Source: Phialocephala subalpina | Taxonomy: Eukaryota; Ascomycota; Leotiomycetes; Helotiales; Mollisiaceae | Direction of reading: 5' to 3' | Length of the DNA: 64,000 nucleotides | NCBI GenBank assembly: GCA_900073065.1 | Contig: FJOG01000013.1 | Location: 1,256,240 to 1,320,239, forward strand | Shown here: piece after piece, positions 35,756-46,489 of the stretch | Layout of the letters: every line of letters begins with the position of its first letter | Numbering within the stretch: the first letter of the stretch is position 1 | Program-made: the position numbers and the translations under genes | Notes under the pieces: generated by a model | What the model saw: the letters and a program-made list of their open reading frames with translations, nothing else | What the model was told of the DNA's origin: nothing | Databases searched by the model: none

Positions 35756-38072
35756 ATGGCTACTTCTGCACAGCTCGACGAGAAGCGTCCTGGTGGTCCG
35801 CGAGACGAGCCAGAGTCCTCAGCGTCAGGAAGCTTGGGGAATTGGGCTACAGAAGCTCAGCTCGCAGAGAAAGCTCGACGAGAAGACATCGATCCCATTT
35901 CATCACATGCAACTCCTGCCCAACTGTCAGAGAAGGCACGAGGCCGACCTCCTCCATTACCTCCTCGAACGAGCTCCGTTGCAGCTCCTCCACCTCCATA
36001 TACTTCCGACGATGCGAGAAGGAGTGAGCTGATTTCCCAACAATGGAGATCTCACGACCCAAGATCCTCGTCCACACACTCTCTAGTACCTTCAGAATCA
36101 GGAAGAGATGGCAGACGGACTCTGCTATTGGTATACATCCATGGATTCATGGGCAATGAGACGAGCTTTCAAAGCTTTCCTGCTCATGTTCACAATCTCC
36201 TCACTATCGCTGTTGCAGAGACGCATGTCGTGCACACCAAGATCTATCCGAGATACAAGTCGAGAAGAGCAATCGAATTTGCAAGAGATGATTTTAGTGA
36301 CTGGTAAGCCCGGCCCAGTCCTGCGAACATATCTAGCTTATCGAAATGTTAGGCTAGAGCCTCACGAACACCACTCCACTGATGTTGTTCTTCTCGGACA
36401 CAGCATGGGAGGTCTGTTGGCGGCAGAAGTTGCTCTTCAAAAGCCACCAACACCAGCTACTGGAAAGCCTTTCCGTCATCGAATCCTAGGAACAATCAGT
36501 TTTGATACACCTTTCTTAGGCATGCACCCTGGTGTCATAGCAAGTGGAATTGGAAGTCTCTTTCGGCCTGCAGATCCACCAAAGCACCAGCCAGCTGCCA
36601 GCAGTGGGACAAACACACCAATGAGCAGTCAGGCATCGGCTTCATTCGCAAGCTATGCGCCATCAATTGCCGAATCAGACTCGACCAATCTCAGCTTGGT
36701 ACAGAGTTTCACTTCGCCACTGTCAAGTCCTACTTCCAATGACCCCTTTTTCAATCCTCCTTTCCCGAATGATGTCAGGCTGCCAGAACGTAAAGGCTGG
36801 AACAGTCTCTTACACTTTGTTACCAAGCATTCTGACGGGTTGACTTCTGCCACAAAACAATACTTCATGTCACATTTGGAATTCGGTGGCTGTCTAGCAG
36901 ATTATTCTGGGTTACAGGATCGGTACAAGAGACTTCGTGCTCTAGAAGATGTTGAAGATGTCACGCAAAACAGCGGTCCAGGTTACCGGCCACCAGTGCG
37001 GCGTATCAGATTTACCAATTACTACACAGCAAGTACAGGCAGACCAAAACCTCCAAAGATTCCTGATGGACATGTGATAGACAGCGATGGCCATCTACAA
37101 CCTATCGAGACTGAGATGCAAGATATGAGTCTTCGTATCTCTGGAAGTCATTCTCCGACACCCACTCCAAGCATTTCTGTCGCAGAATATGGCGAAGGTG
37201 CTATCACCCCACAACCGCTTGAAGATGGACCAGATGCTTCTCCTATCAAAACTCAAATGGAAACTCTGGGCGAAAACTCTGGAGTCCAAGATGGCGATGA
37301 GCCAGCTCCAATGCGGCACATTGACTCGATGCCAATTGAAGACGATGAGCCCTATCACGTTCTGGCTACAACAGAGACCGAAGAGGCAGATGATGAGCCC
37401 AGGATTGAGGCGCAGTCATCTGAATCAGCTTTACCACCTATTCCGGAATTACCTACCGAGCCTGTGTCAATAGACCTAACTCTTTATACTGACAAGGACG
37501 AACGCAAGGTTGCAGAGAAAGAACACAAGCGTGTCATGAAAGCCTATCAACAAGCTGTCAAGGACCGAGACAGTGCCATCAAAGATCGCAAAAAGCTTGT
37601 TGAGAGGCGCGAGAAGAAGGTGAGGCAAGAAAAGGAGAGATTGCTGAAAGAGAAAGAGAAACAGAAGTCTAAGGAGCAGAAAGAAATTGAGAAGCAAAAG
37701 CAAAAGGAATTGAGAGAGGAAGAGAAACAGCGAGAAAAGCAGAGATTGAGGGAAGAGAAAGAGGAAGAATTGCGGAAAGCTACGATCAACCCGGAGCCGA
37801 GAGAGAGGCAAGCATCGGTAACATCATCGATGAAAGATGCTAAGCCGAAGAGAGACAAGAAGTTCTGCATGCTACCTCCGACATATAGCGGCAAGCGAGA
37901 TCCATGTTGGGTTCGGGTGTACATGGAAGGTGTGGATGAGGTCGGAGCACATTGCGGCCTCTTCTTCCAGGGTCCTCAATATGAGAGTCTGGTTGGCGAT
38001 GTTGGAGAGAGGGTCAGGAAATGGGTTGAGGATGACGCTAGGAGAAGAGCAGTTGTTGGAGAAGAGTCATGA
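35756..38072 (+). CDS. Alpha/beta hydrolase (DUF676-like lipase fold) with charged coiled-coil tail
   Basis: Exons 35756-36303 and 36353-38072; 755 residues. The hydrolase core shows LLLVYIHGFMGNETSF (oxyanion strand-loop), then the nucleophile elbow GHSMGG with Ser200, restored across the splice junction (W-L-E-P-H-E), and ISFDTPFLGMHPGV. This fits the serine-esterase/lipase-like DUF676 group of eukaryotic lipid hydrolases; substrate unknown. The N-terminus carries three copies of a short repeat, ATxAQLxEK, at residues 2-10, 31-40 and 52-60, and a Pro-rich PPPLPPR patch. From about 570 to 680 a Lys/Glu/Arg/Gln-rich segment is a predicted long coiled coil, followed by a conserved-looking globular end (CMLPPTYSGKRDPCWVRVYM, HCGLFF). 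No signal peptide, so probably cytosolic or peripheral to membranes. Confidence 0.82.
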
Positions 38073-38569
38073 GTTTACGCATGGCATTGGTACATAATTG
38101 ATACCCGGAAGCATACGAATTTGACGATGAACATATAGAATGATTTAATTGTGTTTACTCGTCTTTCCACCTCCTGTATATGTTCCTCGCCAATGTCTAG
38201 AAAATGTCCAAAGATCTTCACCCTTTTCATCCCTCGCCAAGCAGCATCGGGTATTCTCGTTGGCGTTCGTTTCTCTCATTGGTCAATCTCATTCAACCTC
38301 TCCACAAAATCTGCACGAACGTCATTAAAGGTCCTCCCCACCAATGCAAAGCTACCCCACAACTCACAATGCCCTTTTCGAGCAAGCGGCCCTTTGGCCG
38401 CGCTCAAACATCATCGCCAACGAGCCTCCAAACCCTTACCTCTCGAAATCTGCCTTGGAATTGGCGTTTTGATGCCTCAATTGTACCCCTCGATACTTGA
38501 CCCTTTAGTTTCCCATTGACCACCAGACATTGAATCTGCGAGCTCGAATAGAACTGCAGAGAATCAAAG
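38073..38569. other. Intergenic region upstream of BOR1
   Basis: 497 bp tandem spacer; 3' end of the hydrolase gene and promoter/leader of the transporter. No gene seen. Confidence 0.6.
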
Positions 38570-40979
38570 ATGACGACCCAAGCTTCAAACAACTACTCCC
38601 TCCCCACGACCCTCCAACACGATCCCTCCTTGAACCCTAATCCCTCGAGCAGGAAATGGAAACACCGCCTTGATTTCCTCTCCCCCTCCAATTCCTCTCC
38701 CAAAGCTCCACTCGAGACGAACGAAGACAGACACGGTTTGGGTCGGCAGACTACAAACAGGACAGGGAGAAGTGAGAGAGACAAGAGATGGTGGAAGATA
38801 AGGCTGTTTAGGGGAATGGTGAATGATGTTAAGAGGAGGTTGCCTTATTATGGGAGTGATTGGACGGACGCTTGGGATTATAGGGTTGTGCCTGCTACGG
38901 TTTATATGTATTTTGCTAAGTGCGTATATGTCCAATTCATGATTTTGCCTTTCTTGGTTGTCTTTCTGAGCATAGATTGTGACACTGGAAGGGGCGGACG
39001 AGGGGAAAAACCAAGCAGATTGGACGTGTGCTAACATTCGAAAACAGTATCCTCCCCGCCCTGGCTTTCTCGCTAGATATGCAAGTCCAACCCAATACCA
39101 ATTGCTCTGAGAAAGATGCATATCTTCAGAATGACCGAAGCTAATGAACATTCCCAGGTTCACCAAAACAAACATGTCCTACGGCGTAAACGAAGTCCTC
39201 CTTGCCTCCGTTCTCGGCGCCGTCGTCTTCTCCTTGTTTGCAGCTCAACCCCTCGTCATAGTCGGAGTCACTGGTCCTATCACTGTGTTCAATTATACGG
39301 TTTATGATATTATGGTTCCTACGGGGACGTATTATTTTGCCTTTATGGCTTTGGTTGGTTTGTGGTCACTGGCAATGCATTGGTTCCTCGCCATTACCAA
39401 TGCTTGCAACGCCCTCAAATACGTCACGAGGTTTTCCTGTGATATTTTTGGGTTTTATGTTGCGTTTATATATCTCCAAAAAGGCATCCAAGTCCTCACC
39501 CGCCAAGGCTCAGACGAACCCTTTTACCTCTCCATCATGGTAGCTCTTCTTGTCTTAGCCGTTGGCTACCTTTGCGGGGTTGTTGGCACGAGCCCGCTAT
39601 TTCAACATTATGTGAGGGTTTTTATTAAGGATTATGGGACCCCGTTGACGGTGGTGTTCTTTACGGGATTTGTGCATATTGGGAAGATGAGAGATGTTAG
39701 TCTGAACACGTTACCGACTAGTAAGGCGTTCTTTCCGACGACTGATAGGGGGTGGTTTGTGCATTTTTGGGATATTAGTGTTGGGGATGTTTTTATTGCT
39801 ATTCCGTTTGCGGTGCTGTTGACGATTTTGTTTTATTTTGATCATAATGGTATGCATCCTCTCCTTGTTCCTACTTATTAATCATGAAACGAGTTGCCGA
39901 GAAGGATCGTGCTGATGGGTGCCAGTCTCCTCCCTAATCGCCCAAGGAACCGAGTTCCCTCTCCGCAAACCAGCCGGCTTCCACTGGGATCTCTTCCTCC
40001 TGGGCCTCACGACAGGCGTAGCTGGACTTCTCGGGATCCCATTTCCAAATGGTCTCATCCCGCAAGCGCCTTTCCACACTGACTCCCTATGTGTGACCAA
40101 GGTAGTTTCTGATCCGAACGTAAGCAAATTTCTCCATACCTCCTTCTAAATCAGAAACGAGAACTAAAACCACCACAGGAAGAAGGCTCATCTAAAGGCC
40201 ACGTAACAACCATCACCGACCACGTCGTCGAACAACGGTTCTCCAACCTAGCCCAAGGCCTCCTAACCCTCGGAACAATGACCGGTCCCCTGCTCATCGT
40301 CCTGCACCTCATCCCACAAGGTGTCCTCGCAGGTCTGTTCTTCGTAATGGGCGTCCAAGCTCTAGAAGGAAACGGCATTACGCTCAAAATCCTCTTCCTC
40401 TGCAAAGATAAATCTTTGACGCCTAAGAGTGAGTCATTGTTGAGGATCAGGAGGAGGAAGGGGATTTGGATCTTTGTGGCGATTCAGCTATTCGGGTTTG
40501 GGGCTACGTTTGCGATCACGCAAACTATCGCAGCAGTCGGGTTTCCGATTATTATATTGTTGTTGATTCCTGTTAGGACGTTTTTGTTGCCGAGGTGGTT
40601 TAGTGATGAGGAGTTGAGGGTGTTGGATGCGCCGACTGCGAGTCCGTTTACGATGATTAGTGTTGGGGGGAATTATGGTGAGAGTGTTGAGGAGTTGAAT
40701 GAGGCGTTGGGACAGAGGAGTGGTGAGGAGACAGCGGTTCAGAGTGGGAGTGGAAGCGAAGGCATGCTTGTCGGGAATGAAGGAGAAGAGAGCGATGAGG
40801 CAAAGGCGGAGAGGGGTGAAGGTGGGCTTGCGGGAAAGGGGATCAAGAGGAGAGAGAGTTGGAGGCAGGAGGGGAGGAGTGGGAGATGGGCTGAAGGACT
40901 GCACCCGGAAGGCAGTGGTGAGACGTTTGAGATGAAGAAGGGGATATCGAGGAGGAGTGTTAGTCGGGCTAGTAAGTGA
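38570..40979 (+). CDS. BOR1: SLC4-family boron/bicarbonate-type anion transporter (Bor1-like)
   Basis: Multi-pass membrane anion exchanger of the HCO3- cotransporter family; yeast and plant BOR1 export borate. Exons 38570-38919, 39048-39080, 39158-39849, 39926-40119, 40179-40979; 689 residues, longer than yeast Bor1 because of a charged Gly/Glu-rich C-tail. Family motifs: DWTDAWDYRVVPATVYMYFA entering TM1, then ILPALAFSLDM, QPLVIVGVTGPITVFNYTVY, IPFAVLLTILFYFDHN, QGTEFPLRKPAGFHWDLFLLG and GIPFPNGLIPQAPFHT, the hallmark SLC4 substrate-site region. The second intron (39081-39157) begins GCAAGT rather than GT; with it, the conserved LDM-F-T-K-T-N join is in frame. Exon 2 is only 33 nt. The N-terminus is hydrophilic and cytosolic. 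Confidence 0.93.
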
Positions 40980-41414
40980 TGTGACTAGACGGATAGATGG
41001 TAGAGGTTAGAGGTAAAGGGATGCAGGAGTCGGCCATAGAGACAGTGACGGTTGAGTAAAGCATGATCAGGGGAGAGGTCGTGGATGATTAGATGAGATA
41101 TGATGATGAACGACTATTTACCGAAGATATGATAATTCCTTCTTCCCCGTGATTGAACATGAAACTATCATTATTGTGAACCTTGTATCAATAAACACAT
41201 ACCAGGCAAAAAAGACATACGATGTGATGTGCGATTTCAGTAAGCTGAGGGGAAGCTTGCGGTCTATGTATGATTGGCCAGTTCAAGCCGAGGTCGAAAT
41301 CATCAAGCGAAATGTCGTCGGCTCATCCAACCTTGATTAGTAAAGTCTTGTCTATAATAGATGTCCTGATGAGAGATTCGTCTCTTTACCTACATACCCT
41401 TCTCATACATCAGG
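40980..41414. other. Short intergenic region
   Basis: 435 bp; no coding signal. Confidence 0.55.
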
Positions 41415-41846
41415 ATGTCTTCCAAGCTTGACTTAATCGCCATCCTCTACCCCAAAGCTGGGAAAGCTGATAGAGCAAGCTACCCCTCTCATTCCTCAAA
41501 AACATCACTGACATACCCAAGGTCGTAGAACTTCTCCAACAAGTCGCCGGCTACATCAAGGACAACGAGCCAGGAACTTTGAGATACGAGATCGTTCGAC
41601 AAGTGAATAAGAAATCGGGAGACGAGGAGGTCATTATGCTGGAAAGGTATGACCTCAAAACTTGATGCATGAACAGTTACACGTGACTGACAAACACTCA
41701 GCTACAAAGATAAAGAAGCTCTCAATGCCCACGGATCCTCAGATGCGTTCAAGAAGTTCAACAAGACGCTCAAGGATGAAGGGGTGATTGCGGCGCCGAT
41801 GCAGCTGAAGTTTGTGAAGGCTGCGGGAGGGTTCTCACGGCTGTGA
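41415..41846 (+). CDS. Antibiotic biosynthesis monooxygenase (ABM) fold protein
   Basis: Small ferredoxin-like dimeric alpha+beta barrel protein, 109 residues, the usual ABM size. Exons 41415-41474, 41522-41646, 41702-41846. Sequence features: KLDLIAILYPKAGKADRVVELL (first strand and helix), YIKDNEPGTLRYEIVRQ (the E-x-G-x-x-x-Y motif of ABM proteins), then SYKDKEALNAHGSSDAF (conserved His region) and a final strand. Family members act as cofactor-free quinol oxygenases or heme-degrading enzymes; many fungal ones have unknown substrates. The first intron starts with GCAAGC, making this the second GC-AG intron candidate within 2.4 kb. Too short for standard open-frame listing because of its introns. 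No secretion signal. Confidence 0.85.
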
Positions 41847-42308
41847 GCTGAAGCGAGGGGTTGTGTGGCGTAGGAGTAACACACGTGGTCAGAAGGCTGC
41901 ACGTATGAAGTTCAAAAGGGATATGTATTGGCGCAGCTAATCGAAGAAGAGCGATTGAAAGCGGAGTGTTTGGCGCGGGCGCGGTCTCCTTTTTCAAGCA
42001 TGCGCAGGAGTATGAGGTGATGGATGATACTATAATTGAATCGTGGTAGCAACGATACATGGACAGATATGGCCTTTTGCTATTCTTGGGTTATTCGAGC
42101 ATGGAATGAATATTTCATTTTTCAATGTCCAAGATTCAGACGCACAATGGATATCCAAAACGCATCACATCCGCATCCATTAATTGTATGGTGGCTCTTG
42201 TGCATCAATATAGCTCCACTGCTCAATCGCATCTTCCCATCTCGCAGAAAGCCGCGTGAGTGGTCTCGGCCCCTCTTCTTCTCTGTCCTTTAACTCTCGA
42301 TCCATCCA
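41847..42308. other. Intergenic region
   Basis: 462 bp between the ABM gene and the broken 2EXR copy; nothing further seen. Confidence 0.5.
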
Positions 42309-43268
42309 TCACCTCTCTTCTTTCAGCTTAACCAAAAGCCTCGCCTCTCTTTGTGTCAACAGCCACACAGTGTGGACACGAGGGATCAAATACCACGGTG
42401 CCCCTCCTATGTTGACATTGCTCTCTCTTCTTGCTGTCAAGCGCTCCATGCTACGCTGGTTCGATCTATTAAAATACTCGTTGCCATCAGGGCCTATGTT
42501 TCCGTAGAACTTGGAAGGCATTCGAGCCAGAACGGTGTTGCCGGCTAATTGCAAGCCTTTGGGAAATAAATGTCACCCGGTAGCTTGGAGGACGTCGCAT
42601 TCTCCGTAGCCTTAAGGGTCCTGGGGATTGTCTCGGATTGGGTAGGCATTTACGATGCCAGAAGCGTCGGCGATGAAGAATGTGTCTTCGAGGCTGCTGT
42701 GCGGTCAGCAACTGAGATAAAGACTTCATCTCTAAGGCTGGTCTCGAAGAAGAGGGTAAGATTTCACGGATAGGGGGAGAAAAAGCCGAGCGTTGATCCT
42801 CAGCGCCGTGGTGATTGCGGGAAATGCAGAGAAACCTTTATTACCGTTGAAAACATTGCGACATCCACGAATGACTTTCCTCAAATATGAAGCCATGTCG
42901 CGGCGTGTGATGATACCCATGCAAAGTTAGTCGTTTCACACGCAACAGATTGCGTTGCAGCAGGTTTTGGAAGAGCCACTTCATCGACTGGTCTATTCCT
43001 ACGCTGTGTCCCACATGCTCCAAGAGAACAATATCTCGGCTGAAGTCGAGCCAGATGCGTGGGCCGTGGGAGTCGGTGCAGATGTAGGAGGTGGGAGAGG
43101 GAAGCTAGGATGGTAGCGCGCGCGGTCTGCTGCGGAGAAGCTTAGGAGGCGGATTGCGGTGGAGTCGAAGATGGGTACGTAGCGGGGTCCAGGCAGGGCG
43201 GCTTCCCATATTTAGGTGCAGAGCTCAAATGGTAGGCGAGGGAAGAGGGTGAAGGTGTTAATCGACAT
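42309..43268 (-). pseudogene. 2EXR domain protein, degenerate third copy
   Basis: Minus-strand relic of about 960 bp. ATG at 43268 reads MSINTFTLFPRLPFELCT, the start of a 2EXR motif, then meets TAA at 43214-43212; the following codons still read IWEAALPGPRYVPIFDS. Near 43085 the frame changes and continues TSYICTDSHGPRIWLDFSRD, then LLEHVGHSVGIDQ until a TAA at 42843. A third stretch reads SLEDTFFIADASGIVNAYPI, crosses TAA and TGA stops near 42630 and 42580, and ends LARMPSKFYGNIGPDGNEY...LLVKLKEER at 42309. These blocks follow the order of 2EXR proteins (N-terminal motif, mid W-containing strand, C-terminal LEDTFFI-type segment). It differs from the two copies at 23-26 kb, which carry the motif about 130 residues in, so it belongs to another subfamily. 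Confidence 0.75.
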
Positions 43269-43780
43269 TGTTCTTTATATTGAATGGTCTAAAGATGGTG
43301 TTGACGCGCTTAGGTTGTGGAAGGTCGTCGTTGACTCGAGCCACCATCAGGACAAGCCACAACGTGCTTGATCACGTGGGAAATTGCCCCGAAGAGGGGC
43401 ATATTCGTACCCTGGGACCGTGAGGGTTGAATGAATATCAGAGGATGATATAATAGGAATTGACCATACGTTAGAATTGTTCTGGTTGAGGAAGGACATT
43501 TAAAAATCCGGACCGTGCAGACCTTAGCCATGTACACATTCTCTAGGTGCAGAACTCGAAGGATGTGAAGTGCTTTCTTGAGGACATGCGCGACTTTCGA
43601 GAGCCTTGAATGTCCTCCAGTCTCAAGGACATTGGTGTGCCATTTTTAAGTTCCCATCTACTTGTCAAAGGCTTGGAATATCCCGCACTCCACCTTTCGC
43701 TCCAGAGTAATTCGTCACAAATTTTCTTGTATCCTTCAGTATCCCCATGCTTCTCCAGAGCATACACCCGTCTATTCCTA
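43269..43780. other. Intergenic region
   Basis: 512 bp with no supported gene; 3' flank of the kinase gene and 5' flank of the 2EXR relic. Confidence 0.5.
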
Positions 43781-45006
43781 TCATCCATATCGTTTGACAA
43801 GATCTCTCATATCTCCAAGCATCCTGTAAACTCGTTTAGTATCAACACTTTCGCTCGGATGAGAAACCAAGGCTCACTGTTCTCGAAGAGTCTCGTTTTC
43901 TATAAAGAGAGCAGAGACATGCGTATTGAACCTCCTACTGAAGCATCGGCATATAAAGTCTCTTAAATAGTTGAAATGTGCATGCTCACAGCTTATAAAG
44001 GTCCAGACGGCCATCGTAGTCTTCCTCTGGGGCTGATATCTGAACATAAGAGTGATAAGCAGCCAAGTACTCTGCCCCGAATTTGTTACAAACTGGTCGC
44101 CATTGACCAAATTCATCTTGATCATGCGTGTCAGCAAGCCAATTTCATTTTGGATGCAAATCTCTTGAAGACAAGGAACTCACATTCATTGTGAGCATAG
44201 AAACAACAGGCATCGAAAATGAGAGACTCGTCGGAATCAACATCAATTCCAGAATTTGCATACCAGAGGTCTCCATGCACCAGCGTCGGCTTGATAGACC
44301 GTCCTTCAGTCTCGAGAGGACGCAGCAGACGGGGAATGACTTTCTCGAAAATGATTGGAACAAGGACGTGGAATTCCGGATCGTCTCCCTTTGCTTCAAG
44401 TTCAAGGTCAAGAGCTTTCCTCAAGCATTTAGCAAAGTAAACTTCCCAGCTATCTTCCCACTCATTCATCTGCGGTAAATTACCACTGTAGGTAGTGATA
44501 TGGAATCCGAACTTCCCATTCGGTGACTTGCTGTTCTGGTGGAGTGCAGCGAGACGAGAGGCAAATTTATGAGGATCGGGCATCTCGTCGATCATCTCTT
44601 TGTAATCGCATAGAAAGAAGTGTGTGTTGGGTATGGACTTGTAGGTTCCCCATGCTACTGGTTTAGGTGCGAAGTCTGGCATGAGGGTGTGGATGGTTTT
44701 CATGGACTCGAATTCGCCGTGCATCATGTGCTTGCCTTGCTCTTTAGAGATCACTTTGATGAAGAATTTCTGGGGGGTGCCGTCTGCAAGCTCCACGTCG
44801 ATTCGGCCAGTGTTGGCCCAGAAGCTTACTCCGTGGCCTTCGGTGGAAATCACTTGACATCCTTTGGGGAGTTCTTAATGAAATTAGCGGGTGTTCATTG
44901 ACTTTCATTCATGGGTGCCAATTTGCTGCTGACCTGAGAGAACGCTAGGATCAACCTTGGTATTTCCTCCACCAAACTCCAGCCCTTCTGCACCATCGTA
45001 GTTCAT
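43781..45006 (-). CDS. Fructosamine/ketosamine-3-kinase-like protein
   Basis: Member of the FN3K family of aminoglycoside-phosphotransferase-like kinases that phosphorylate sugar adducts on glycated proteins so that they fall off (protein deglycation). Five exons on the minus strand: 45006-44934, 44873-44184, 44116-43990, 43934-43878, 43823-43781; 329 residues, normal length. Features: FFIKVISKEQGKHMMHGEFESM (ATP-binding Lys and helix C), the HGDLWYAN catalytic loop (HGD at 224-226), the IFDACCFYAHNE metal-binding segment, then across introns EFGQWRPVCNKFGAEYLAAY, DYDGRLDLYKLR and the C-terminal REQMLGDMRDLVKRYG. Each small 3' exon restores conserved residues, so the gene looks intact. It lies 470 bp downstream of a same-strand deaminase. 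Substrate specificity (fructosamine versus ribulosamine) cannot be told. Confidence 0.92.
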
Positions 45007-45477
45007 TTTCAGGGAAGCTATATAGATGATGAATGTATAGAAGTAGTATATTATTGCAGAGTTTGACGCTGGTAATGAGACAAATCGAATGGATGCAACA
45101 TGGAGAAGTCCGATACTTGTAGTACACGACACTCACTTGGATGCCGGCGGATAGCGACGTCCAACAATGCCTGTATTATTAGGGTCGAATGAAGAGCGCG
45201 CATCAATCATGAGGAGGGCTACTCAGCGCTTAGGGGCGTGATCTAAGGTTAATCCCTCGAAACGTGTGTGGCACTCTATATCGAGATATTGGCTAGCGAA
45301 TCACCCACAAAATCCCCAACTTGATCAAGCAACAGATGAACAGTAGATGATGTTATTTCTGAAGCACGTTCATATAGCCGCGACAGGCGAAATTAGCGCT
45401 AGGCCATTCCTAAAGTGGAATAATTTGTCGTTTCGGGGCTCGTTCATGGGTCCTCATGGGTCCTCCGGAAGAGAAAG
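45007..45477. other. Intergenic region
   Basis: 471 bp tandem spacer between the deaminase 3' end and the kinase start. A short tandem repeat (TCATGGGTCC twice) lies at 45446-45467. Confidence 0.55.
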
Positions 45478-46020
45478 TCAATGACCTGCCAAAGAGACCT
45501 TCATGATACGATCTTCCATGCCTTGAATGAATACAACCTCGATGCCTGCGTCCTGCAACCGTTGCCGCCCAATGACCAATACACTCTGATCGATGAAGTT
45601 TTCCGGTTCCTTGATCCCTATATACACTGTTTTGATGCAGTCCTTCAATACTAGTATCCTATCTACGCAAGGCTTGTTCCCACTTAGTCGCTTGTTGCAT
45701 GGCTCCATGGTCGTGTATAGGATGGTGTTCTGCGGCAGTACCTCGCGGAGTCGCTCCTCTGGGAGATTGTACTTCTGCGCTACTTTGATGAAGCAGCACT
45801 GCTCTGCGTGTGTCTTCCCCGGATCTGCGGGATTGTTGTCTGGCAGTTCTAGCGACCACCCGGTCGATAATATCTTGTTCTTATCCGCGTCGACAAGGAC
45901 AGCTCCCACGCAAAACTTGGTGGGTGCTGGAGGAGAATGTCGAGCCTGCTCCAGAGCATATTCCATGTATCCCTCATGATTGCCGGCCGCGATGTGGGGA
46001 TGGGTTTGTTCGGACGCCAT
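45478..46020 (-). CDS. CMP/dCMP-type zinc deaminase, riboflavin (DRAP-deaminase)-like
   Basis: Single-exon protein of 180 residues with the cytidine-deaminase fold. Zinc ligands and catalytic Glu are visible as H71-A-E73 and P107-C108-X9-C118 (TMEPCNKRLSGNKPC). The wide spacing between the two cysteines is that of the riboflavin-pathway deaminases (Rib2/RibD type) rather than the PCxxC of cytidine deaminases. A C-terminal VYIGIKEPENFI...GRQRLQDAGIEV segment also fits the RibD-type deaminase (usual form: A..GI..L..AGI.V). It could act on the pyrimidine intermediate of riboflavin synthesis or on a related nucleotide; the N-terminal pseudouridine-synthase part of Rib2 is absent. No signal peptide. 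Start is the first ATG (MASEQTHPHI). Confidence 0.87.
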   Translation of the reverse strand: MASEQTHPHIAAGNHEGYMEYALEQARHSPPAPTKFCVGAVLVDADKNKILSTGWSLELPDNNPADPGKTHAEQCCFIKVAQKYNLPEERLREVLPQNTILYTTMEPCNKRLSGNKPCVDRILVLKDCIKTVYIGIKEPENFIDQSVLVIGRQRLQDAGIEVVFIQGMEDRIMKVSLAGH

Positions 46021-46489
46021 CAGCGAGTCGAAATTGAAGAAAGGATAACTCTCGTTCCGTCGCAGTTTCGCATATAATGATTGAGGAGGGGCGGGCGCTT
46101 GAGAAATTAGACGGCCGCGGAGTATGTGCTCAAAAGCGATTCCAACATGCTCAAGTGAACAGCCGATAGAACTTTTCGATTACTTGTTTTGATTAGCAGC
46201 ACTCTGTTAATGAGTGATTTTTTGATTGATGCGCAAACGCTACACTGCGATACTATCAGTACTTGGTCTTTAATTCATTTATTGAGCTAATTATCTTCAT
46301 TGCCCTTTCCACAAGGCTGTCAACCAAGTCAACTTACGCAGATCACATCGCCCAGCCTGACACGATTGAAACACCTTGCCATAACTTTCGGCCATCGCAA
46401 TGCTACGAGAATGCTTTGAAAGCGACACCTATTGATGCTCAAGTGGATTTATGCAATGATTAAGCTCTGCGGGCCTGGAAAGATACCCC
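46021..46489. other. Divergent intergenic region deaminase-NLR
   Basis: 469 bp between divergent start codons; AT-richer than the surrounding genes. No gene seen. It should hold both promoters. Confidence 0.55.

Noticed and set aside
36108..36352. In-frame ATG at 36108 as an alternative start of the hydrolase
   Set aside because: That reading runs through the intron in the wrong frame; the spliced start at 35756 keeps the hydrolase strand LLLVYIHGFMGN.
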